64,000 nucleotides of DNA from Tenacibaculum sp. M341 (lineage in GTDB: Bacteria; Bacteroidota; Bacteroidia; Flavobacteriales; Flavobacteriaceae): assembly GCF_004337695.1 (NCBI RefSeq), contig NZ_SJXJ01000020.1:1-64000 (forward strand), given 5' to 3'. This document shows, in pieces, positions 51,170 to 60,155 of the stretch (position 1 is the first letter of the stretch; each line of letters starts with the position of its first letter). The position numbers were made by a program, and so were the translations under genes. The notes below the pieces were generated by a model. It did no database searches, had not been told where the DNA came from, and was given only the letters and a program-made list of their open reading frames with translations.

Positions 51170-51658
51170 ATGGATGTATTTTTAACAGTTTTAGGTTTTG
51201 TGTTTGTTTGCTTGGGAATTGTAGGATCTTTTTTACCTGTATTACCGGGGCCTATTACAAGTTGGGTAGGATTATTATTAATTCAATTAACATCGCCTAT
51301 TGCTGAAAACTGGATGTATTTAGGAGTTACATTGTTTGTTGCAGTTTTCATTTTTATTTTAGATTATTTTATACCAACCATCGGAGCTAAAAAGTTTGGA
51401 GGTTCAAAATATGGAGCTTACGGAACCACCATAGGCTTAATAGTAGGATTATTGTCTCCAATTCCTTTTGGTATTGTAATTGGTGCTTTTTCAGGTGCGT
51501 TGGTAGGGGAGTTGTTGTATGATAGTGAAGATATAAATAGAGCGCTAAAAGCTTCATTTGGAGCGTTTATTGGGTTTTTAACGTCAACCTTCATTAAATT
51601 TTCTACAGCTATATTGTACTTTATTTTATTTATAATGGATCTGATTACGGTTCTTTAG
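51170..51658 (+). CDS. DUF456 membrane protein
   Basis: A 162-residue glycine-rich membrane protein with four or five helices. SFLPVLPGPITSWVGLLLIQ at the start, DYFIPTIGAKKFGGSKYGAYGTTIGLIVGLLSPIPFG and GALVGELLYDSEDINRALKASFGAFIGFL are the DUF456 signatures. The tandem glycine-rich helices resemble glycine-zipper packing. Monocistronic; function unknown. Confidence 0.9.
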   Translation: MDVFLTVLGFVFVCLGIVGSFLPVLPGPITSWVGLLLIQLTSPIAENWMYLGVTLFVAVFIFILDYFIPTIGAKKFGGSKYGAYGTTIGLIVGLLSPIPFGIVIGAFSGALVGELLYDSEDINRALKASFGAFIGFLTSTFIKFSTAILYFILFIMDLITVL

Positions 51659-51700
51659 TTGTATATGTTAAGAAAAAGATATATTTTCGCAAAAAATAGG

Positions 51701-51806
51701 TAAAAAAAAAGCAACCCATTTTTGGGAAGCTTTCCATTGGTTAACAAAACCTTTGGCAATTTCTTGCCAACAACACAACTAAACGCTGCTTTCATAAAAA
51801 GCAGCC
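51701..51806 (-). ncRNA. Candidate free-standing small RNA, about 105 nt
   Basis: The 316-bp gap between the DUF456 gene and lysS contains a complete minus-strand transcription unit without a credible ORF. It begins at a consensus promoter (51809-51838). Hairpin 1 pairs GCTGCTTT (51785-51792) with AAAGCAGC (51798-51805), hairpin 2 pairs TTGGCAA (51753-51759) with TTGCCAA (51764-51770), and a weak GGTT/AACC stem lies at 51739-51751. The last stem (CCCA 51715-51718 with TGGG 51723-51726, outer AAAGC/GCTTT) runs straight into a T-run. No minus-strand gene follows, so this is not a leader. No known RNA family is recognised. Confidence 0.65.
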
Positions 51807-51808
51807 TG

Positions 51809-51838
51809 CAAATATACGCTTTAAAAACAACTCACCAA
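51809..51838 (-). promoter_or_regulatory. Promoter of the candidate small RNA
   Basis: On the minus strand TTG (51836-51838), 19 bases, TATATTTG (51809-51816): both boxes exact and spaced as the group's consensus. The predicted start is about 51803-51806, at the foot of hairpin 1. Confidence 0.75.
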
Positions 51839-51909
51839 ATTTTTTTTGGTTTTTTTCTCATTTTCTTTAAAAAAATATAAATTCAGTAGTGTATTTAAAA
51901 TATACTTCA

Positions 51910-51940
51910 TTGTCTAGTTATGTAATAGATCGTATCTTTG
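51910..51940 (+). promoter_or_regulatory. lysS promoter
   Basis: TTG (51910-51912), 20 bases, TATCTTTG (51933-51940). Predicted start near 51945, about 30 bp before the lysS ATG. It is divergent from the small-RNA promoter. Confidence 0.72.
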
Positions 51941-51974
51941 CGCCTTTAATTTAAATCACTTAAACAAAATAGTA

Positions 51975-53669
51975 ATGCAATTATCAGAACAAGAAATTGT
52001 ACGTAGAGAAAAGCTTGCAAAATTACGTGAGCTAGGGATTAATCCATATCCAGCAGACTTATTTCCTTTAAATTCTAATTCGAAAAAGATTAAACAGAAC
52101 TATAAGGAAGGTGAAAAGGTTATTATTGCTGGTAGATTAATGTCTAAGAAAGTACAAGGAAAAGCTTCGTTCGCAGAATTGCAAGATAGTGAAGGTAGAA
52201 TTCAGGTGTACTTCAATCGTGATGAAATTTGTCCTGGAGAAGACAAAATGAAGTACAATGACTTATTTAAAAAATTATTAGATTTTGGAGATTTCATTGG
52301 AATTGAGGGAGAGTTATTCAAAACTCAAGTTGGTGAAACTACCGTAATGGTTAAAGACTTTAAGTTATTAAGTAAAGCTTTAAAACCATTACCATTACCA
52401 AAAACAGATAAAGAAGGTAATGTATTCGATGCATTTACAGATCCAGAAATGCGTTACCGTCAGAGATATGCTGATTTAGTAGTAAATCCAAATGTAAAAG
52501 AGGTATTTGTTAAAAGAACAAAATTATTCAATGCTATGCGTCAGTTTTTTAACGATGCTGGTTACTTTGAAGTTGAAACACCAATTTTACAACCAATTCC
52601 TGGAGGAGCAGCAGCAAGACCTTTTATTACGCATCATAATTCATTAGATATTCCATTATATATGCGTATTGCTAACGAATTATATTTAAAAAGATTAATC
52701 GTTGGTGGTTTTGATGGTGTTTATGAGTTTTCTAAAAACTTCCGTAACGAAGGAATGGATAGAACTCATAATCCTGAATTTACAGCAATGGAAATTTATG
52801 TAGCCTATAAGGATTACAATTGGATGATGGAGTTTACAGAAAAGTTATTAGAGCATTGTGCTATTGCTGTAAACGGAACAACGAAAGCTACTTTTGGCGA
52901 GCATGAAGTTGATTTTAAAGCTCCATATGCACGTGTAACAATGGCTGATTCTATCAAACACTTTACAGGTTTCGATATTAATGGTAAATCTGAAGAGGAG
53001 TTGTTTGAAGCTGCTAAAGGTATGGGGATAGAGGTTGATAAAACCATGGGTAAAGGAAAGTTAATTGACGAGATTTTTGGTGAAAAGTGTGAAGGAAACT
53101 ACATACAACCAACTTTCATTACAGATTATCCAAAAGAAATGTCTCCTTTATGTAAAGAGCACAGAGATAATCCTGAATTAACAGAGCGTTTCGAATTAAT
53201 GGTATGTGGTAAAGAAATTGCCAATGCATATTCTGAGTTAAATGACCCAATTGATCAAAGAGAGCGTTTTGAAGCACAGTTAAAATTAGCTGACAGAGGA
53301 GATGATGAAGCAATGTTTATTGATCAAGATTTCTTACGAGCTTTAGAGTATGGTATGCCTCCAACTTCAGGATTAGGTATTGGAATGGATCGTTTAATTA
53401 TGTATTTAACAAACAATCCATCAATTCAAGAAGTATTATTCTTCCCTCAAATGAAACCAGAAAGACAAGCGCCTTCTGTAGCTTTAAATGATGAAGAGAA
53501 AGCTTTATTAGCATTAATTGAAAAAGCTGAGAAAATTGATTTAAATGCATTAAAATCTCAGTCAGGATTAAGTAACAAGAAATGGGATAAAACTATCAAA
53601 GGTTTAACTAAAAATAATTTAGCAAAGGTTTCTAAAACTGATGAAGGATTATTTGTAGAAATAGTATAG
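51975..53669 (+). CDS. lysS: Lysyl-tRNA synthetase, class II
   Basis: A 564-residue enzyme charging tRNA-Lys. The OB-fold anticodon domain spans about 1-150 (VIIAGRLMSKKVQGKASFAELQD). Class II motif 2 reads FSKNFRNEGMDRTHNPEFTAME and motif 3 reads GLGIGMDRLIMYL. The last about 60 residues (LNDEEKALLALIEKAEKIDL...GLFVEIV) extend beyond the E. coli protein as a winged-helix-like tail. A strong terminator follows. Confidence 0.97.
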   Translation: MQLSEQEIVRREKLAKLRELGINPYPADLFPLNSNSKKIKQNYKEGEKVIIAGRLMSKKVQGKASFAELQDSEGRIQVYFNRDEICPGEDKMKYNDLFKKLLDFGDFIGIEGELFKTQVGETTVMVKDFKLLSKALKPLPLPKTDKEGNVFDAFTDPEMRYRQRYADLVVNPNVKEVFVKRTKLFNAMRQFFNDAGYFEVETPILQPIPGGAAARPFITHHNSLDIPLYMRIANELYLKRLIVGGFDGVYEFSKNFRNEGMDRTHNPEFTAMEIYVAYKDYNWMMEFTEKLLEHCAIAVNGTTKATFGEHEVDFKAPYARVTMADSIKHFTGFDINGKSEEELFEAAKGMGIEVDKTMGKGKLIDEIFGEKCEGNYIQPTFITDYPKEMSPLCKEHRDNPELTERFELMVCGKEIANAYSELNDPIDQRERFEAQLKLADRGDDEAMFIDQDFLRALEYGMPPTSGLGIGMDRLIMYLTNNPSIQEVLFFPQMKPERQAPSVALNDEEKALLALIEKAEKIDLNALKSQSGLSNKKWDKTIKGLTKNNLAKVSKTDEGLFVEIV

Positions 53670-53687
53670 TTATCAGAATACATAAAC

Positions 53688-53719
53688 AAAAACAGGTTGT
53701 CATTTGACAACCTGTTTTT
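53688..53719. terminator. Bidirectional terminator after lysS
   Basis: AAAAACAGGTTGTCA (53688-53702) pairs perfectly over 15 bp with TGACAACCTGTTTTT (53705-53719); the effective loop includes inner pairs. Shared with the convergent gene. Confidence 0.88.
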
Positions 53720-53739
53720 GTTTTAAATACATTTATCTC

Positions 53740-56103
53740 TTATTTATTCGGATACTCTTTCAAAGTTCGAACATCTATCCAGCCTTTTTCACCAGTTAAA
53801 GCTTCATAAGACATAAAGTTAGTATTAACTTTACCTAGTGTTTTGTATTTAAGTACTGTTTTAAAAGAATAAATTCCATATTTGTCATCCTTTTTTACAA
53901 TTATTAAAGGTTCTCTTAATTCAATTTCATCATATTGTACAGGTAGTAATTCTTTAGCTATAGCTTTTCCATATTTTGGAGCATTAATGTCTATAATTTC
54001 AGGAATTAATAATGCATCCTCTTTAGGAGTTTCTTTATCTAAATAGTTGAATTTTACATCATGACTATAAGAGAACAAGCCAACTTTTTTTCTTCTTTTT
54101 ACAACTAACAAATTTGTTCTGTTTTGATAACCATCAACAAAACTACTATTACCATTATAGCCTTCAGATTTTGTTTTATTAAGAAAAGTGATGTCGTATT
54201 TATGGTCTAAATTTTCAAGAAGTAATATATTGTTTTCCATAGGTTTATGACCAAATTCGCCATTGGTTATTTTTATAGCATTCACAAGCTTTTTACTAGC
54301 TGTTTTTTCAGTTACAATATTAAAATCGGTATAGCCAACTGTGCCGCAAAATAAATATGATATTTGTTGTTTTTCAGTATTGTTTCCTAAAACATCAATA
54401 AAAGAGACATTGTTATTCGCTAATATTTGCAAATTACCTCTGTCGTAGTAAACTTGTCTAATATTAGGAATAGGAAGTTTTTCTAATTTAGAGTTGTAAA
54501 TATCGATATCATTTTTATTTCTACAGATGATGTAAGCATTGTTTCTTTCAATATAATCGTAGGCTTTATTGATGACTATTTCATTAAAAGAATTTGTGAT
54601 ATACTTTTTTTCGTTTTGAGATGTTATACCATAAAAAATAGTAGCATTGGAGTATTGTATTAACTGTTTTAAAATATCATTACTTAGCTTAGAGTTAACA
54701 TTTTCTGTAGCGTTGTTTTCTCTGTTGAAATTTACAACAAGTCCTTTTTTTGTAGGGATGATATAATATGCTATTTCGTCTTCATAGCTTAACATCAATA
54801 TTGGTTTTTCATTATTGATAAGTAACACATTTATAGTATAAAAGTTAGCATTTTCTACACGCCATTTTTTCAAGTCGTCATCTTTGTAGGTGTATGAGGA
54901 TCCAAATCCGCCATGATTAACTTTTTTAAAATTCAAATCAAGATGAACAAAAAAATCTGAATTAAATTGTTTGAAAATTATTTTATGTTTTACCCTATTT
55001 TTAGAGTAAGATTGAGATTCTGAATAGTCATTACTCCATTCTTTTTTTGAAATGGATTTCAATAAACTTTCTACTGTTTGCGATTTAATATCACTGACCC
55101 TAATAATTTGATCAGAATATTTTGTGACAGTTTCTAAAGAATAACTTCTATTAACGTTACGATAAGACCAAAATGATTTTAAAGGAGTTGAAGGATTGTA
55201 TAGTAAGTTGTGGTTTATTTCTAAGTATGCATCAGTTCCTTTTTTTTGATAAAATTCAAGAGTACCATTTTTATCAGTGCCTATTAGATTGATGTTGTTT
55301 AAATGTATTATTTTACTAGTCTGACTATTTCCATTAACAGAGTCTAATTCAGTAACAAAACCATTTTTAGTCTTATACTTATAATGTTTACCATTTACTT
55401 GTTTGTCATCTATAAAATCTCTTTTGTATAACTTTTGAATCAATTTACTACTTTGGTTGTATAAATGAACCTCTGTGATTTTTTTATTAGCATAGTCTAC
55501 AGTTTTGGCAATGTTACCACTGTTCATCCAATACGTTTTTTTTAAGAAACTAGTAGAATAAGGTCTTTTTGGTTTTAAAGAGCTTTTTCCTGAATAATAC
55601 TTTCTTTCAAAACTACCAATGGTATTATTTGAGGTAAATCCATTGTTGTAATTTTCAGATAATATCAAATTACCTTTATTGTTTAAAAGATCAATTTTAC
55701 CATTTTTCACGCCATTTTTATAGGTAATCGTTTTCCAAAGAGTACCATTATGGTGGTAATATTTTAAAGGTAGATTAGTTAGGTTGAAATTTTGTTCGTG
55801 AGAAGTATCAAAACCATCTTTGTTGTACCAATAAACATCTCCCACAAAAACTTTTAATGAATCTGTGTAAGCATAACCTTGCATTTGCATATTTCCGTTT
55901 TTATGGAAATCAATTATTAATGAAAGGTTTTTTACCTTTTTTAAAGGTAATGGTCTGTAAAAAGCATGTTGGTCTTTAGTGGAAACTTTCCAATGCTTAT
56001 CGTAATATACAGTGTCTTTAATTTCAGTTTGAGAGAAACTATTCTGAATAAAAACTAGTGTAAGTACAATGAAGTTTAAGTAGAATGTTTTGATCTTTTT
56101 CAT
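53740..56103 (-). CDS. Large exported protein with MORN/YwqK-like and WG-like repeats
   Basis: The start is set at 56103 (MKKIKTFYLNFIVLTLVF), giving a signal peptide ending near SFSQ; an in-frame ATG at 56124 would add seven residues. The N-terminal third has MORN/YwqK-like strands (GNMQMQGYAYTDSLKVFVGDV, NGTLWKTITYKNGVKNGKIDLL). The C-terminal part has WG-type KKDDKYGIYSFK segments. The middle is not recognised. Such proteins are exported and of unknown role. It lies 72 bp downstream of the transglutaminase-like gene on the same strand. Confidence 0.65.
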   Translation of the reverse strand: MKKIKTFYLNFIVLTLVFIQNSFSQTEIKDTVYYDKHWKVSTKDQHAFYRPLPLKKVKNLSLIIDFHKNGNMQMQGYAYTDSLKVFVGDVYWYNKDGFDTSHEQNFNLTNLPLKYYHHNGTLWKTITYKNGVKNGKIDLLNNKGNLILSENYNNGFTSNNTIGSFERKYYSGKSSLKPKRPYSTSFLKKTYWMNSGNIAKTVDYANKKITEVHLYNQSSKLIQKLYKRDFIDDKQVNGKHYKYKTKNGFVTELDSVNGNSQTSKIIHLNNINLIGTDKNGTLEFYQKKGTDAYLEINHNLLYNPSTPLKSFWSYRNVNRSYSLETVTKYSDQIIRVSDIKSQTVESLLKSISKKEWSNDYSESQSYSKNRVKHKIIFKQFNSDFFVHLDLNFKKVNHGGFGSSYTYKDDDLKKWRVENANFYTINVLLINNEKPILMLSYEDEIAYYIIPTKKGLVVNFNRENNATENVNSKLSNDILKQLIQYSNATIFYGITSQNEKKYITNSFNEIVINKAYDYIERNNAYIICRNKNDIDIYNSKLEKLPIPNIRQVYYDRGNLQILANNNVSFIDVLGNNTEKQQISYLFCGTVGYTDFNIVTEKTASKKLVNAIKITNGEFGHKPMENNILLLENLDHKYDITFLNKTKSEGYNGNSSFVDGYQNRTNLLVVKRRKKVGLFSYSHDVKFNYLDKETPKEDALLIPEIIDINAPKYGKAIAKELLPVQYDEIELREPLIIVKKDDKYGIYSFKTVLKYKTLGKVNTNFMSYEALTGEKGWIDVRTLKEYPNK

Positions 56104-56196
56104 TTGAATTAAAATTTTAACCAAATTACTTTATTCATAACAAATAGAAGTACCTCAATATTTATTCGTTAGGAAACTTTTGGTATTTGTATCCAA

Positions 56197-56832
56197 TTAA
56201 AGCTTAAACTCGGTAGTATTATCTTTTGTAATAAAAATATGTGGGTAATGTTCTTTTACATTAGCAATCATAAAGTCTACCGGAACGTCTTCAAAATACC
56301 CATAATCATCAATATATTCCATAAAAAGGTTTCCTTCATCATTAAATTTTTGCAAAAAAGAATTGTTTTCGCCATCAAAGGCTAAAGGAGCCACTTTACA
56401 CATTTTACACAAAGCAGCATTAAAAGCAGGCGAAGCTTTTAACCATTGACCATTCAAATAAATTTGAACCATTCCATGTGGTGTTAATTCATTGGTGCCA
56501 AATTTTTCAATCAATCGTTCAACAGCAATATGATTTTTTACTTTGCCTAAATGAAGACGGGCAGGAATATTTAAAGCACGTAAACAAGCAATAAGTAAAA
56601 TCGATTTTTCAACACAATGTCCTGTAGGCTTTTTAGCAATTGTACTTGCTTTATAATTTTCTTTAGATAAACTTAAGTTGTAAGGATTATATCTCCATGA
56701 ATCACGAATTTTTAAGTACAAAGCTACAGCCTGTTCTTTTTTAGATAATGAAGAATCTTTATAATTTGAGATTAGCTGTTGAATTTCATCACTTTCATAA
56801 TCAAAAAAATAAGTTGCAGATAAATAATCCAT
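56197..56832 (-). CDS. Transglutaminase-like cysteine protein
   Basis: A 211-residue cytosolic protein. GHCVEKSILLIACLRALNIPARLHLG has the catalytic Cys73 at the head of a helix, as in transglutaminase-like proteases, and LTPHGMVQIYLNGQWLKASPAFN supplies the His strand. The usual Asp (V-D-P-T) is replaced by SPAF, so the third residue of the triad differs. It is not exported, unusual for the family. It lies 20 bp after the SmpA-like gene in the GH3-headed operon. Confidence 0.82.
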   Translation of the reverse strand: MDYLSATYFFDYESDEIQQLISNYKDSSLSKKEQAVALYLKIRDSWRYNPYNLSLSKENYKASTIAKKPTGHCVEKSILLIACLRALNIPARLHLGKVKNHIAVERLIEKFGTNELTPHGMVQIYLNGQWLKASPAFNAALCKMCKVAPLAFDGENNSFLQKFNDEGNLFMEYIDDYGYFEDVPVDFMIANVKEHYPHIFITKDNTTEFKL

Positions 56833-56852
56833 AATTTAAGTATTAAGTTGCA

Positions 56853-57176
56853 TCAGTCATTTAAAATAACCTTTTGTACTTTTTTAGTAGTAGAATCAAA
56901 TTCAATATCAAGGTAGAAAGGAGTCATATATCCAAAATCAACTAAATATAAGTAGTTGGTTTTTGAACTATCTTTTGGAATACCTAAAAGGTTAGTAACT
57001 TCTATTTTGCTTTTACCAATTAAGACATTGTTTTCTACCAAATCAGTAACCATGTTTCCTCGTTCTAATTGCGAACCAGATTTCCATTTTTCAGTAGAAA
57101 ACTTTTCTGTTTTTGTATTTGGTGAACAACTAGCACATAACAATATAAGGTAAAATAATAAGACTATTTTATTCAT
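56853..57176 (-). CDS. Small SmpA/OmlA-like lipoprotein
   Basis: A 107-residue lipoprotein (VLLFYLILLCASC, Cys about 17). VLIGKSKIEVTNLLGIPKDSS followed by YLYLVDFG and LDIEFDSTTKKVQKVIL matches the short alpha-beta BamE/SmpA fold, in which a G-x-S/T-x-x-E-V-x-x-L-L-G-x-P helix precedes three strands. This fold occurs in BamE but also in many unrelated lipoproteins, so an outer-membrane assembly role is not implied. Six bases separate it from the Crp-like gene upstream. Confidence 0.65.
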   Translation of the reverse strand: MNKIVLLFYLILLCASCSPNTKTEKFSTEKWKSGSQLERGNMVTDLVENNVLIGKSKIEVTNLLGIPKDSSKTNYLYLVDFGYMTPFYLDIEFDSTTKKVQKVILND

Positions 57177-57182
57177 AATACC

Positions 57183-57743
57183 TTATTTCCCTCTAATTCT
57201 ACTAAATGTTTCAGGAGTCATGCCTAAAAAAGAAGCTAAATGTTTTGCAGGCACACGTTGAAAAAGTTCAGGTTTTTTTTGAAGCAAATCTTCATAACGT
57301 TCATGAGAAGTATGTAGTAATAAACTATCTAAACGCTCAGCTAAATCGATATAAATCTTTTCTAAAAATAACCTACCAAAGTGTTCAAATTGATGACTTT
57401 TAGCAGACAATTCTTCAATATCATTTCTAGAAATAGCAATACACTCTATGTTTTCCATAGCTTCTATACTGTATTTACTTTTTTTTCGCTGAATAAAGCT
57501 GTCTATAGCAGTAATACTTTCTTGTTCTTGAGCAATATGAACGGTTACATCTTTTCCGTCTCTGTAATAAAAAACACGGGCTACACCATCTAATAACAAA
57601 TAAAAATGTTTACAAATAGTGTTTGAATGATGCATTATTTCTCCTTTTTTAAAAGTCATAGGAATTGCCACTTCTTGTAAAGATGCTGCAATTTCTGGGT
57701 TTTCTAAAAGTAGATTAGCGTTATGTAGAAAGAAAGATTCCAT
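57183..57743 (-). CDS. Crp/Fnr-family regulator with intact HTH
   Basis: A 186-residue regulator. The cNMP-type barrel (MTFKKGEIMHHSNTICKHFYLLLDGVARVFYYRDGKDVTV) is followed by the long dimer helix and the C-terminal motif RVPAKHLASFLGMTPETFSRIRGK, the standard recognition helix of the Bacteroidota Crp-like group. Unlike the Crp-like protein at 192-812, this one keeps the motif. It overlaps the upstream GH3-like gene by one base (TAATG). The ligand is unknown, as no classic cAMP-binding residues are obvious. Confidence 0.9.
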   Translation of the reverse strand: MESFFLHNANLLLENPEIAASLQEVAIPMTFKKGEIMHHSNTICKHFYLLLDGVARVFYYRDGKDVTVHIAQEQESITAIDSFIQRKKSKYSIEAMENIECIAISRNDIEELSAKSHQFEHFGRLFLEKIYIDLAERLDSLLLHTSHERYEDLLQKKPELFQRVPAKHLASFLGMTPETFSRIRGK

Positions 57744-59260
57744 TAATGTGTTTCTAATAAATGTAATTCTTCTAAAAATGTTCTTTTGTTGGATAACCTA
57801 GGTATTTTATGCTGACCGCCTAGTTTTCCTTTTTGTTTTAGCCAATCATAAAACAATCCATCACGAGCTTCATTAACTTTAGGCATAGATAATGTCATGT
57901 TATTATAACGCTTCGCTTCATAATCAGAATTACAATTTTTCAAAGCATTATCTAAAATCTCTGTAAAAAAAGATAAATCTTTAGGTTTGTTTTCAAATTC
58001 AATGATCCATTCATGGGCACCTTTTTCTTTACCATTCATAAAAATAGGAGCAACGGTATAATCTTTTACTCTTGAATTTGTTTTTTCACAAGCAGATTTT
58101 AAAGCTTCTTCAGCATTTTCAATAATTAATTCTTCACCAAAAACATTGATATGATGTTTGGTACGTCCAGTAATTTTAATTCTATATGGATCTGTAGAAG
58201 TAAATTTTACAGTATCACCAATTAAATAACGCCACAAACCACCGTTAGTAGTAATTACTATGGCGTAATTAATGTTTGTTTCAACTTCAGAAAGCGGAAT
58301 AGCTTTAGAATCTTCACCTTCATAGGCATCCATAGGAATAAACTCGTAAAAAATTCCATAGTCAAGCATTAATAACAATTCTTCAGAATTATTTTGATCT
58401 TGAATCGCAAAGAAACCTTCAGATGCATTGTAGGTTTCATAATACTTAAAATCTTCCCTCGGAATTAACTTTTTATACTGTTCTCTATATGGATTAAAGT
58501 TAACGCCTCCATGAAAGTAAACTTCTAAATTAGGCCAAACTTCTAAAATATGATCTTTACCAGTTTTTTCTAAAACTCTATTTAAAAGTACAAGCATCCA
58601 AGAAGGAACACCAACAATACTGGTAATGTTTTCATGAATAGTAGCATCTATAATGGCTTCCATTTTAGTTTCCCATTCTTCCATTAAAGCAACTTCTTGC
58701 TTAGGAGCAGAACTAAAATCAGCCCAAAAAGGCATGTTTTCAATAATAATAGCAGACAAATCACCAAAATAAGTTTCATTATCTTCATAAATAGCAGAGC
58801 TACCACCTAATCTTAGACTTTTTCCAGTAAATAATTGAGCGTCTTCATTGTTGTTAATATATAAGCACAACATGTCCTTACCTGCTTTAAAATGACAATC
58901 TTCTAAAGCTTCATCACTTACAGGAATAAATTTACTTTTAGCATTTGTAGTACCGCTCGATTTGGCAAACCATTTTATTTTACCAGGCCAAAATAAGTTT
59001 TGTTCCCCTTTTCTACATCTTTCAATTAAAGGTTCAATACTTTCATATTTCTGAATAGGAACACGTTTTGTGAAATCCTCGTAATTTTTAATTTTATAAA
59101 ACTTATGCTCTTTACCAAACTCCGTGCTTTTAGCAATAGCAATTAGAGTTAGTAACAGTTCATCTTGAACATCAATAGGATACTTTAAAAAAAGTTCCAT
59201 CTGATGTCTTCTTTTTTTCAAAAACCAAGAAATAATAGAATTTATAAACTGTAATGGCAT
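57743..59260 (-). CDS. GH3-family (auxin-responsive-like) acyl-adenylating enzyme
   Basis: A 505-residue protein of the GH3 family, members of which join acids and amino acids through an adenylate. SSGTTNAKSKFIPVSDEAL is the phosphate-binding loop, YNASEGFFAIQDQ the adenylate motif, and GRTKHHINVFGEELIIENAEEAL the hinge. Bacterial homologues are common in Bacteroidota, but substrates are unknown. It heads a minus-strand group running through a Crp-like regulator, an SmpA-like lipoprotein and a transglutaminase-like protein, with overlaps or gaps below 21 bp. Confidence 0.92.
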   Translation of the reverse strand: MPLQFINSIISWFLKKRRHQMELFLKYPIDVQDELLLTLIAIAKSTEFGKEHKFYKIKNYEDFTKRVPIQKYESIEPLIERCRKGEQNLFWPGKIKWFAKSSGTTNAKSKFIPVSDEALEDCHFKAGKDMLCLYINNNEDAQLFTGKSLRLGGSSAIYEDNETYFGDLSAIIIENMPFWADFSSAPKQEVALMEEWETKMEAIIDATIHENITSIVGVPSWMLVLLNRVLEKTGKDHILEVWPNLEVYFHGGVNFNPYREQYKKLIPREDFKYYETYNASEGFFAIQDQNNSEELLLMLDYGIFYEFIPMDAYEGEDSKAIPLSEVETNINYAIVITTNGGLWRYLIGDTVKFTSTDPYRIKITGRTKHHINVFGEELIIENAEEALKSACEKTNSRVKDYTVAPIFMNGKEKGAHEWIIEFENKPKDLSFFTEILDNALKNCNSDYEAKRYNNMTLSMPKVNEARDGLFYDWLKQKGKLGGQHKIPRLSNKRTFLEELHLLETH

Positions 59261-59315
59261 TTTTAACGGCTAATTTGTAAGTTTGTTGTAGGCTAAAAAT
59301 AGTAAATTTTACAAC

Positions 59316-60110
59316 ATGCAATACACAGGAGTTTTAAAAAAAATGAATACTGAGTTTTTAGATACGATTCAGTATTTTTTAGATATGAAGACCGATTTAA
59401 TAAATGTAAATCAGTTGCTTAACAAAACAATAGAAATAAGTTTTGTTACTTATGAGTGTTTGTCATGTGGGTTAGAAAAAGAAATTTACCGTCAAGGTTT
59501 TTGTAAGTCGTGCTTTTTTGAAACACCACATGCGGGTGATTGGATTATGCGTCCAGAATTAAGTAAGGCTCATTTAGATGAAGAAGATCGTGATTTAGAA
59601 TATGAGAAAAAAGTTCAATTACAACCTCATATAGTGTATTTAGCAAATTCTAGTAATGTAAAAGTTGGAGTAACTCGCAAAACTCAAGTGCCAACTCGTT
59701 GGATAGATCAAGGAGCACACGAAGCTATTGAAATTGTTGAGGTACCAAATCGTTATTTAGCAGGGATTACCGAAGTTGCATTAAAAGATCATGTAAAGGA
59801 TAAAACGAATTGGCGAAAAATGCTAAAGAATGATATTGAAGATGAAAGTTTAGATGCTTGGAAGGAAAAGTTAAAAGCTTTTATACCTGAAGAGGTAAAA
59901 GAGTATTTTATAGAGAACAACAAAGAAACAGAAATTAATTTCCCAGTTCATAAGTACCCAGAAAAGCCTAAAAGTTTAAATATAAAAAAGGAAGGTAGCT
60001 ACACAGGTAAGCTAGTTGGAGTTAAAGGACAGTATTTAATTTTTGAAGATGATACCGTATTTAATGTTCGTGCCAATGAAGGTTTGGTAGTGAAGATTGA
60101 ATTAAAATAA
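59316..60110 (+). CDS. DUF2797 protein with zinc ribbon
   Basis: A 264-residue cytosolic protein. ECLSCGLEKEIYRQGFCKSC gives a four-cysteine zinc ribbon (Cys48, 51, 63, 66). The following HIVYLANSSNVKVGVTRKTQVPTRWIDQGA resembles the GIY-YIG/UPF0547-like strand-turn seen in DUF2797. The C-terminal SYTGKLVGVKGQYLIFEDDTVFNVR is a conserved small beta part. Function unknown. It is divergent from the GH3-like gene with a 55-bp shared upstream region. Confidence 0.88.
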   Translation: MQYTGVLKKMNTEFLDTIQYFLDMKTDLINVNQLLNKTIEISFVTYECLSCGLEKEIYRQGFCKSCFFETPHAGDWIMRPELSKAHLDEEDRDLEYEKKVQLQPHIVYLANSSNVKVGVTRKTQVPTRWIDQGAHEAIEIVEVPNRYLAGITEVALKDHVKDKTNWRKMLKNDIEDESLDAWKEKLKAFIPEEVKEYFIENNKETEINFPVHKYPEKPKSLNIKKEGSYTGKLVGVKGQYLIFEDDTVFNVRANEGLVVKIELK

Positions 60111-60115
60111 ATAAC

Positions 60116-60149
60116 AAACAGCTTTAGTAAAATACTAAAGCTGTTTTTG
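60116..60149. terminator. Bidirectional terminator
   Basis: AAACAGCTTTAGTA (60116-60129) pairs perfectly with TACTAAAGCTGTTT (60133-60146), loop AAA, then T's. Lies between convergent genes. Confidence 0.88.
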
Positions 60150-60155
60150 TATACA

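Noticed and set aside
51655-51795. A minus-strand frame of about 46 codons starting at 51795 (MKAAFSCVVGKKLPKV) across the candidate small RNA
   Set aside because: Its start codon lies in the loop of hairpin 1, it runs through the terminator, and its end is low-complexity Phe/Leu/Tyr. The hairpins and T-run explain the sequence better than coding.
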